From the NCBI GenBank assembly GCA_016302215.1, contig JAEDNZ010000046.1, positions 1-12,325 on the forward strand: a stretch of DNA of 12,325 nt, given 5' to 3'. This document shows positions 5,865-12,325 of this stretch, one piece after another. Both the position numbers and the translations under genes were made by a program. Position 1 is the first letter of the stretch, and every line of letters starts with the position of its first letter. The notes under the pieces are model-generated. The model was not told the origin of the DNA and ran no database searches. It saw nothing but the letters and a program-made list of their open reading frames with translations. The stretch comes from Muribaculaceae bacterium. Lineage in GTDB: Bacteria > Bacteroidota > Bacteroidia > Bacteroidales > Muribaculaceae.

Positions 5865-8264
5865 ATGCGCTTATCCGAGCTGCACACAGGCGATACCGCC
5901 ATAATAGTCAAAATACTGGGCCACGGAGCTTTCCGTAAGCGTGTCATAGAGATGGGCTTTGTCAAAGGCCGCAGACTCACCGTCTTACTCCACGCTCCGC
6001 TCAAGGACCCCATAAAATACTCATTGATGGGATATGAGGTGTCGCTGCGCACCTCCGAGGCTGATATGATAGAGGTGGTGAAAGCTGATGATGCCGAAGC
6101 TGCCGCCATAGCGCCGGTCGATGCTGCCGAGTCGCAGCCCGTAGCGGTGGCCGACACGCTCTCTGACAATGCGGCGGTAGGCTGCTCCATCAGCCATGCG
6201 GCGCGCGCTGACCGCGAGCATCATATCATAAATGTGGCGCTTATCGGCAACCCGAATTGCGGCAAGACGTCGCTGTTCAATGTCGCATCGGGAGCGCGCG
6301 AGCATGTGGGCAATTACAGTGGCGTCACCGTTGATTTCAAGACCGGGCATTTTGAGCACGCCGGCTATAAGTTCAACATCGTGGATTTGCCGGGCACATA
6401 TTCGCTCTCGGCATATTCGCCTGAGGAGCTGTATGTGCGGCGCTATCTGCGCGACTACACCCCCGATGTGATCATCAACGTGGTCGATGCTTCCAATATT
6501 GAGCGTAATTTATATCTTACCACCGAATTGATAGATATGGACCGCTCGATGGTCATGGCTCTGAATATGTATGATGAGCTGCGGGCCTCGGGCGCCAAGC
6601 TCGACATTGACTCGCTGGGCGCTATGATAGGCGTGCCTATGGTGCCGGTGGTATCCAAGACCGGCGAGGGCGTGGATAAGCTCTTCGATACTATTATCGC
6701 CGTATATGAAGGCACGGAGCGCACCGTAAGGCATATTCACGTCAACCTCGGCTCTGAGATTGAGGTGGCGCTGCGCCGTCTCGTCGATGCTTTCAAGGCC
6801 GACCCTAAGCTGGAGCATCATTTCTCGCCTCGATATCTGGCTATCAAATTTTTGGAGCGCGACAGCGAGGTGGAGGCTATCGTGAGCCATGCACAAGGCT
6901 ATGCCGAAATGACTATGCTGCGCGACCGGCTGCGCCGGCGCATTGAGAGCGTGCATGACGAGGATGTGTCGTCAATCATTGCCGCCGAGAAGTACGGCTT
7001 CATTGCTGGCGCGCTTGCCGAGACTTTCACCGAGGGTAAGAAAAAGACTCACGCCACCACGCATCGCATAGATGCTCTCGTGACCAACAGGATGGTGGGC
7101 TTCCCGCTGTTTTTCCTGATAATGTTTTTCATCTTTTGGGCTACATTCTTCTTCGGGCAATACCCGATGGATTGGATTGACTCACTCGTGGGGTGGTTCT
7201 CCGGCGTGGCTCGCGAGGCCTTGCCGGAGGGTCCGGTCAAGGACCTCATCGTCGATGGCATCATAGGCGGTGTCGGAGGCGTCATAGTGTTCTTGCCTAA
7301 CATTCTCATCTTGTACTTCTGCATCTCGTTTATGGAGGACTCGGGCTATATGTCGCGAGCCGCCTTCATTATGGACAAGGTGATGCACAAGGTGGGCCTT
7401 CACGGCAAGTCGTTCATACCGCTGGTCATGGGCTTTGGCTGCAATGTGCCGGCGGTGATGGCCTCGCGCACCATCGAGAGTCGGTCGTCGCGCATCATCA
7501 CCATTCTTATCAATCCGTTTATGTCGTGCTCGGCGCGTCTGCCCATCTATGTGCTCTTGGTCACCACGTTCTTTTACAGCCATGCCGCATTGGCGTTTAT
7601 GGGGCTATATTTCGGTGGCATCGTAGTGGCGGTGGTCACGGCGCGTCTGCTGCGTCGCTTCCTGTTCAAGAAAGACGAGACACCCTTTGTCATGGAGCTG
7701 CCGCCTTATCGCATACCCACGCTCAAGGCCTCGGTGCGCCACACGTGGGCCAAGGGCGAGCAGTATCTCAAAAAGATGGGAGGCATCATCTTGCTGGCAT
7801 CAATAGTGGTGTGGGCGCTCAACTACTTCCCGCTCAGCAGCCACGACAGTGACGACAATGATTCTTACCTGGAGATGATGGGCAAGGCTGTCAATCCCGC
7901 TATGGAGCCGCTGGGCTTTACATGGCGAGGCACGGTTGCCGCTATCGCCGGTATTCCCGCCAAGGAGATAGTGGTCTCTACACTCGGCGTGCTATATGCC
8001 GGCGACGAAGATGTAGAGGCTGCGAGCCTGAGCAGCCGCCTTACGGAGCCGCGTCCCGAGACCGGCAAGCCTGACTTCACTCCGGCATCGGCATTGAGCA
8101 TGATGGTGTTCTTGCTGCTGTATTGCCCGTGTATGGCTACCGTCACCGCCATAGCGCGCGAGACCGGCTCGTGGCGATGGGCGGCCTTCAGCGTGGTGTA
8201 TAACACGTCGGTGGCGTGGCTCGTGGCCTTTGCCACTTATCGAGTGGCTTTGTTGGCGCTCTGA
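5865..8264 (+). CDS. feoB: FeoA-FeoB fusion, ferrous iron transporter
   Basis: This inner-membrane GTP-gated transporter imports Fe(II). Residues 1-73 form an FeoA SH3-like domain (MRLSELHTGDTAIIVKI). An Ala/Asp/Glu-rich linker runs to about 119. The G domain of FeoB follows with G1 GNPNCGKTS (128-136), G2 Thr155 in YSGVTVD, G3 DLPG (174-177) and G4 NMYD (234-237). A helical regulatory region to about 400 leads into the membrane part, which has both gate-type repeats with conserved cysteines (Cys526 in GFGCNVPA; Cys754 and Cys756 in YCPCMATVTA). At 799 residues it matches the Bacteroidetes FeoAB fusions and appears intact. FeoC is not seen nearby. The gene has its own promoter, with a candidate operator and a tandem repeat upstream. 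It follows an enzyme with three Fe-S clusters, consistent with high iron demand. Confidence 0.96.
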   Translation: MRLSELHTGDTAIIVKILGHGAFRKRVIEMGFVKGRRLTVLLHAPLKDPIKYSLMGYEVSLRTSEADMIEVVKADDAEAAAIAPVDAAESQPVAVADTLSDNAAVGCSISHAARADREHHIINVALIGNPNCGKTSLFNVASGAREHVGNYSGVTVDFKTGHFEHAGYKFNIVDLPGTYSLSAYSPEELYVRRYLRDYTPDVIINVVDASNIERNLYLTTELIDMDRSMVMALNMYDELRASGAKLDIDSLGAMIGVPMVPVVSKTGEGVDKLFDTIIAVYEGTERTVRHIHVNLGSEIEVALRRLVDAFKADPKLEHHFSPRYLAIKFLERDSEVEAIVSHAQGYAEMTMLRDRLRRRIESVHDEDVSSIIAAEKYGFIAGALAETFTEGKKKTHATTHRIDALVTNRMVGFPLFFLIMFFIFWATFFFGQYPMDWIDSLVGWFSGVAREALPEGPVKDLIVDGIIGGVGGVIVFLPNILILYFCISFMEDSGYMSRAAFIMDKVMHKVGLHGKSFIPLVMGFGCNVPAVMASRTIESRSSRIITILINPFMSCSARLPIYVLLVTTFFYSHAALAFMGLYFGGIVVAVVTARLLRRFLFKKDETPFVMELPPYRIPTLKASVRHTWAKGEQYLKKMGGIILLASIVVWALNYFPLSSHDSDDNDSYLEMMGKAVNPAMEPLGFTWRGTVAAIAGIPAKEIVVSTLGVLYAGDEDVEAASLSSRLTEPRPETGKPDFTPASALSMMVFLLLYCPCMATVTAIARETGSWRWAAFSVVYNTSVAWLVAFATYRVALLAL

Positions 8265-8291
8265 CGCCGAGATGTATTATGGCGAAGAGGT

Positions 8292-8323
8292 GTTGCGCCT
8301 TTGGCTGAAATGTTGTATCTTTG
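8292..8323 (+). promoter_or_regulatory. Promoter of the flavoprotein/glycosyltransferase group
   Basis: TATCTTTG at 8316-8323 is a perfect -7 element. GTTG at 8292-8295, exactly 20 bases upstream, matches three of four bases of the -33 TTTG. It lies in the 85-base gap after feoAB, where I see no clear terminator, so the downstream genes may also receive read-through. The start point near 8329 leaves a leader of about 20 bases. Confidence 0.7.
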
Positions 8324-8349
8324 CCTAAAACTGACAGAATTTACGGCTG

Positions 8350-9822
8350 ATGGATACCATTATAGTCATAGGGGCAGGGCCTGCGGGGCTGACGGCGGCG
8401 CAAGAGCTATTGCGGCGCAAGGGCGATATGCCGCTGCGAGTGATTGTGGCGGAGGCGTCAGCGCGCGTGGGCGGATTATCGCAGACGGTTGAGTATAAGG
8501 GCAATCGCATCGACATCGGCGGCCACCGCTTTTTCAGCAAGAGCGAGCGCGTGAAGAACCGCTGGGCCGAGATGCTGCCTCGCCAGGCTGACGGTGCTGA
8601 CCCTGACGCTGCCGATGATGTGATGCTGCGCCGCAGCCGTCTCTCGCGCATATATTTCTTGCGCAAATTTTTTGATTATCCTATATCGCTGCGGCGGCAG
8701 ACATTTGCGCGTCTGGGCCTCAGGCGCACTTTTGCCGCCGGCTTTGGCTATTTGGCCGCATGTGTGTCAAAGCGCCCTGAGCGCTCGCTTGAGGATTTCT
8801 ATATCAATCGTTTCGGGCGGCCGCTCTACAGTATGTTTTTTGAGGACTACACGCGCAAGGTGTGGGGGCTGCATCCGTCGCAGCTCGGCGCAGACTGGGG
8901 CGCTCAGCGCGTCAAGGGGTTGTCAATCACGGCCATCGTGCGCGACATGCTGGCAAAGGCGGTGCATCGCCGGCCGCGCACCGTAGAGACCTCGCTCATC
9001 GAGGAGTTTGATTACCCCAAGTATGGTCCGGGGCAGATGTGGCAGCGCGTGGCCGATGAGATAGCTGAGCGCGGCGGCGAGATACTATTCGGCGCTCGCG
9101 TCAGCGGCATACATCTGCGCGAAGGCTCGGTAAGCGCCGTCACGGTCACTATGGCTGACGGTAGCCGTCGGCGCATCGAGGCCGATGCGGTGTTCTCCTC
9201 CATGCCTTTGAATGAGCTGGTGGCGGCCTTTAACAGCGAGGCGGTGCCTCCGAGCGTGAGAGCCATAGCGCGCGAGCTGCCGTATCGCGATTTCATCACC
9301 GTGGGCTTGCTTGTCAGAGGCCGCTGCGTCTTGCCTGACAATTGGATCTACGTGCAGGAGCGCGACGTGAGGGTAGGGCGCTTGCAGGTGTTCAATAATT
9401 GGTCGCCATATATGGTGGCATCGCCGGCTGACACCACATGGCTCGGCCTGGAGTATTTCTGCAGCGAGGGCGATGAGCTATGGACTATGAGCGATGCCGC
9501 CTTTATGGCGATGGCTGTAGATGAGCTCTCGCGCATAGGCCTGCTGAAGCCTGACGAGGTGATTGATGCCGTGCGCATCAATATGCCTAAAGCCTATCCG
9601 GCTTATCACGGTGCTTATTATAAGCTGCCTGAGCTGAGGCGCTGGCTCGACAGTGTGCCCAACCTCTATTGCATAGGGCGCAACGGCCAGCATCGATACA
9701 ACAATATGGACCACTCTATGCTCACCGCCATGACCGCCGTAGATGTATATCTTGGCGGCGAGTCTGACCGCAGCGCCATCTGGAGCGTAAACACTGAAAA
9801 TGAGTATCACGAAGGAAAATAG
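8350..9822 (+). CDS. FAD-dependent oxidoreductase related to UDP-galactopyranose mutase
   Basis: The 490-residue cytoplasmic protein opens with a dinucleotide-binding Rossmann motif, VIGAGPAGLTAA (6-17), followed by the ribose-binding Glu35 and the ARVGGLSQT signature of the amine oxidase/UDP-galactopyranose mutase/protoporphyrinogen oxidase superfamily. IDIGGHRFFSKSERV lies at 54-68. The C-terminal flavin motif CIGRNGQHRYNNMDHSM (441-457) closely parallels the GR...Y-x-NMD motif of UDP-galactopyranose mutases. It is longer than a typical mutase (about 370-400 residues), so the substrate is probably different. The gene overlaps the next one, a membrane glycosyltransferase candidate, by 23 bases, pointing to a role in making or remodelling an exported or lipid-linked sugar. 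Superfamily membership is solid; the substrate is not known. A generic FAD oxidoreductase of COG1232 is the conservative label. Confidence 0.85.
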   Translation: MDTIIVIGAGPAGLTAAQELLRRKGDMPLRVIVAEASARVGGLSQTVEYKGNRIDIGGHRFFSKSERVKNRWAEMLPRQADGADPDAADDVMLRRSRLSRIYFLRKFFDYPISLRRQTFARLGLRRTFAAGFGYLAACVSKRPERSLEDFYINRFGRPLYSMFFEDYTRKVWGLHPSQLGADWGAQRVKGLSITAIVRDMLAKAVHRRPRTVETSLIEEFDYPKYGPGQMWQRVADEIAERGGEILFGARVSGIHLREGSVSAVTVTMADGSRRRIEADAVFSSMPLNELVAAFNSEAVPPSVRAIARELPYRDFITVGLLVRGRCVLPDNWIYVQERDVRVGRLQVFNNWSPYMVASPADTTWLGLEYFCSEGDELWTMSDAAFMAMAVDELSRIGLLKPDEVIDAVRINMPKAYPAYHGAYYKLPELRRWLDSVPNLYCIGRNGQHRYNNMDHSMLTAMTAVDVYLGGESDRSAIWSVNTENEYHEGK

Positions 9823-11113
9823 ACTGCTGGCGGCCGTGCTGTGTGTCATAGCCATTTATGGCATGGCAGATATGGCGAGCCGATATATCTGGGCCTACTG
9901 GGGTGTGCTGGGCGGAGGACCTGACCGTATGGGCTATATGGCGGCGGCTGACCATGTGTTCAGCCGGCTTGCCGATATATGGCGCACCCCGGTGTATCCT
10001 ATGATTATGAAGGTGACGCAGGTGGTGTGTGGCTCATGGTGGCAGTCGGCGCTCATGACGCTGCAGTGGGCCTTGCTCATAGTGTCGGCAGCTTATCTGT
10101 GGCGTGTATGCCGTATGATGGGTGTGCGCATGGCGGTCACTGCGGCGGCAACGCTGCTCTATGGCCTGTCGCCCTGTGTCAATGAATACTGCCATTGTAT
10201 GCTTGCCGAGGCGTGGAGCCTGGCGGTGATGATATTCTTGATATATCATATATTGCGATTTAATAGAGAGCGTGAGTGGCGCCACGCTGTGGCGGCCTCG
10301 GCGCTGCTCGTGGTGCTGACCTTCCTCAAGCCCGTGTTTGTGTTTATGATACCCATCATGGCTGTTGTGTGGGGTTATATGGTGTGGCGCAGCCGGCAGG
10401 GCCGCAGCCCGGCGTGCGTGGCGCTCGTGGTGACGATGGCGGTGGGCGGCGCCGGCTGGCTATACAGCGGCGCGGTGAAGGACCTGCTCGGGGTGCGCAC
10501 GATGACGCTTGCCACCATCTCCAATGCAAATATCATTATGGGCATCAACGGCGTGTGGCAGCCATCAGAGATTACTGACCCGGAGGTCAAGGCGCTGTGG
10601 CAGCGTGTGGTCGCCGACAATGGCTTTGACCCCAACGACGGCACTTTTGACACCACCACGGGCTATCGCATGGTGGAGGCTGCCATTGCTGCCGACATCT
10701 TGCCTGAGTATTACTCACAGATGCAGCAGTGCAGCCGTCGCCACCGCGATCTGATGCTGCGAGCTTATCTGCATAATGCCGCTGCCTATTGCACCAACAG
10801 CATGGCGGCCTCGGGCGAGGCTTCGGCTTATCGGCGTGTGGCCGAGGCCGTGTCGTTGCCGTTGTGGCCCGCGCTGTTCATTGTGGTGGCGTATGCCGTG
10901 GCCGTGGCTGTCACCATGGTGCGCCGGCGGCGCCTCATGGGCGAGCATCTGCTGCTCGTGACTGTGCCGCTGAGCATGGCGCTGATTACTATTGTAGGGT
11001 CAATGGACGATTACGGGCGCTTGATGGCGCCGGCATATCCGTGCATCGCGGTCATCGCGGCGCGCGGTGTGAGCACGCTGATGCAGAGCCGTCGGCCGGC
11101 AGAACATGATTGA
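9800..11113 (+). CDS. Multi-pass membrane protein, GT-C (GT39/ArnT-like) glycosyltransferase candidate
   Basis: The 437-residue product has roughly nine or ten hydrophobic segments, by eye at about 8-26, 83-103, 109-127, 134-152, 163-181, 182-196, 205-223, 353-374, 382-400 and 407-425. The first periplasmic loop contains PDRMGY (Asp42), a following A-rich helix, and WRTPVYP at 61-67. This loop layout is characteristic of GT-C transferases of the PMT/ArnT type, where an acidic residue after the first helix is catalytic. Such enzymes use polyprenyl-phosphate sugars in the inner membrane. A soluble loop of about 125 residues lies at 224-350. Cys126, Cys131 and Cys133 cluster near the third segment. 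The ATG overlaps the end of the flavoprotein gene by 23 bases, implying translational coupling. The length is short for ArnT. The fold is likely; donor and acceptor are unknown. Confidence 0.7.
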   Translation: MSITKENRLLAAVLCVIAIYGMADMASRYIWAYWGVLGGGPDRMGYMAAADHVFSRLADIWRTPVYPMIMKVTQVVCGSWWQSALMTLQWALLIVSAAYLWRVCRMMGVRMAVTAAATLLYGLSPCVNEYCHCMLAEAWSLAVMIFLIYHILRFNREREWRHAVAASALLVVLTFLKPVFVFMIPIMAVVWGYMVWRSRQGRSPACVALVVTMAVGGAGWLYSGAVKDLLGVRTMTLATISNANIIMGINGVWQPSEITDPEVKALWQRVVADNGFDPNDGTFDTTTGYRMVEAAIAADILPEYYSQMQQCSRRHRDLMLRAYLHNAAAYCTNSMAASGEASAYRRVAEAVSLPLWPALFIVVAYAVAVAVTMVRRRRLMGEHLLLVTVPLSMALITIVGSMDDYGRLMAPAYPCIAVIAARGVSTLMQSRRPAEHD

Positions 11114-11135
11114 TAACTATTTCAAACTATATGAT

Positions 11136-12325
11136 ATGGAGCGCAAGACGATGGGACGTATTATGATAGCGGTGGCTATGGTGATGACGGCGCTGATGGC
11201 GGGATGCGGCGGCGCAGGGTCCACGTTGGAGAGGGCTGAGGCGGTGATTGACTCGATGCCTGACTCGGCGCTGGCGCTGCTGTCAACGCTTGATGTGGCC
11301 CGGCTTGACGGCGGCGACAAGGCCTGGTATGCCCTGTTGCAGAGCAAAGCGCTGGATAAGTCATATATCGATGTGCGCGATGATTCGCTGATAGTGCAGG
11401 CCGTGCGGTATTACGATGGCGAAGGTAGCGACCACGAGATGCAAGCCCACTACTACAGAGGCGTAGTTATGAACAACAGCGGCGATTTTCGTACAGCAGT
11501 GGTGGAATTTCTCAAGGCCGAGCACCTTGCCGAGGCTCTAAATAGTGATTTATATTATGCCAAGAGCAACGAGATGCTCGCCGATGTGTATTATAAGTCA
11601 TATAATATGGAGCGCTCAATAATACATCGCCGTATAGCGGTTGAGTCCTACCGAAATGCCGGCAAGAAGACCAATGAACTTTTTGCTATAGTGGAGATGG
11701 CAACATCGTATGACTATATGGATTTACCACATCGCTCGATTGAATTATTGGATTCGATAGCTGATCAAGTATTAGATGAAGATTCGGTATTTATTGGCGT
11801 GTATCACAGCGCTTACATCTTGCCGTGTATAAATCTGGGTAATAACGAAGAGTCACTTAAGCATGCGCAATTAGTACAGCAATATTGGCATGATAGTGAT
11901 TATTCTTCAGATGAATTATTGTTGGTATTTCAAGCGTATTATGCAAATGATATGGTAGATGAGGCAATGCCGCTATTCTATAAGGCGGCATCATTTACCG
12001 AAGGTGTTAATGATGAAAATATAGCATATTTGCGGTATAAAATCAAGGAATACTATAATGAGATAGACTCAGCTTACACATACATAAAGCAGATGTTGTC
12101 AATACATCGCGAGAGGGTGCAAAAATCACTTAGTCAGGCTGCAGCTCTTGCCGACCGCGACTTTAGCGAAAAATTATACCTGGATGAATTGGAAGCACAC
12201 AATAAAGACCGGTTAATATTTGCATTGATAGTCATAGCATTAGTGATGCTTGTGATGTGTATAATATTGCTATATAGGCAAAAGGCTGCGCGACACAGAA
12301 TGCAACTTGAGTCACTAATATATGA
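11136..12325 (+). CDS. TPR protein with lipobox and membrane segment, incomplete at the right edge
   Basis: The frame stays open to the end of the window (396 codons) and has no stop. From this start the protein begins MERKTMGRIM, then a hydrophobic stretch and LMAGC with Cys24, a fair lipoprotein signal. Residues from about 100 to 290 look like degenerate tetratricopeptide repeats (for example AHYYRGVVMNNSGDFRTAVV). A helical stretch at 325-358 precedes a membrane segment at about 359-380, then basic residues RQKAARHR that should face the cytoplasm. TPR-membrane-coiled coil proteins of Bacteroidetes often end in a LuxR-like or other output domain, which would lie beyond the window. Other in-frame starts are 11106, overlapping the previous stop by 8 bases, and 11151; I prefer 11136 for its signal-peptide n-region. 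GC content falls sharply inside the gene. Confidence 0.8.
   Translation, partial: MERKTMGRIMIAVAMVMTALMAGCGGAGSTLERAEAVIDSMPDSALALLSTLDVARLDGGDKAWYALLQSKALDKSYIDVRDDSLIVQAVRYYDGEGSDHEMQAHYYRGVVMNNSGDFRTAVVEFLKAEHLAEALNSDLYYAKSNEMLADVYYKSYNMERSIIHRRIAVESYRNAGKKTNELFAIVEMATSYDYMDLPHRSIELLDSIADQVLDEDSVFIGVYHSAYILPCINLGNNEESLKHAQLVQQYWHDSDYSSDELLLVFQAYYANDMVDEAMPLFYKAASFTEGVNDENIAYLRYKIKEYYNEIDSAYTYIKQMLSIHRERVQKSLSQAAALADRDFSEKLYLDELEAHNKDRLIFALIVIALVMLVMCIILLYRQKAARHRMQLESLIY

Noticed and set aside
8301..8492. Small + frame overlapping the promoter and start of the flavoprotein gene
   Set aside because: It starts upstream of the -7 element and is out of frame with the clear Rossmann motif starting at 8350.
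1..12325. CRISPR arrays, tRNA or rRNA genes, toxin-antitoxin or phage-defence systems
   Set aside because: Reading both strands showed no regularly spaced repeats, no cloverleaf-type sequences and no proteins with such motifs.

Overview
The window looks like a stretch of chromosome from a member of the Bacteroidales. Five intergenic regions carry the phylum's own promoter pattern, TTTG (or a close variant) near -33 and TAnnTTTG near -7. Shine-Dalgarno sequences are absent, leaders are A/T-rich, both lipoproteins fit Bacteroidetes types, and FeoA is fused to FeoB. Coding DNA is fairly GC-rich with AT-rich spacers, which would suit Muribaculaceae or a related gut family. That family-level guess is inference. 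All intact genes are on the + strand.

Layout. Bases 1-202 hold the broken C-terminal end of an IS4-superfamily transposase on the minus strand. A UAG codon stands exactly where the catalytic glutamate should be. Next come a small predicted surface lipoprotein of unknown function (417-1016), a strong terminator with a second structured GC-rich stretch, and a very acidic protein related to the plasmid pRiA4b ORF-3 family (1307-1864). After a terminator region with two overlapping stems comes a full-length pyruvate:ferredoxin oxidoreductase (2111-5668). A terminator and a promoter then lead into the FeoA-FeoB ferrous iron transporter (5865-8264). The last part is a tight group: a flavoprotein resembling UDP-galactopyranose mutase (8350-9822), a GT-C-type membrane glycosyltransferase candidate overlapping it by 23 bases (9800-11113), and a TPR protein with a lipobox and an internal membrane segment (11136 to the right edge, incomplete).

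How the genes fit together. The oxidoreductase is the central step of anaerobic pyruvate metabolism and needs three 4Fe-4S clusters. The adjacent iron importer fits that demand, but the two have separate promoters. The flavoprotein and membrane glycosyltransferase are probably translationally coupled and may act together on a lipid-linked or surface sugar. The TPR protein looks like a membrane sensor or scaffold whose C-terminal output domain lies outside the window. I see no CRISPR array, tRNA, rRNA, phage genes or clear defence system. The least explained items are the flavoprotein/glycosyltransferase pair, the cysteine cluster in the oxidoreductase, and the repeats and palindromes upstream of feoAB.
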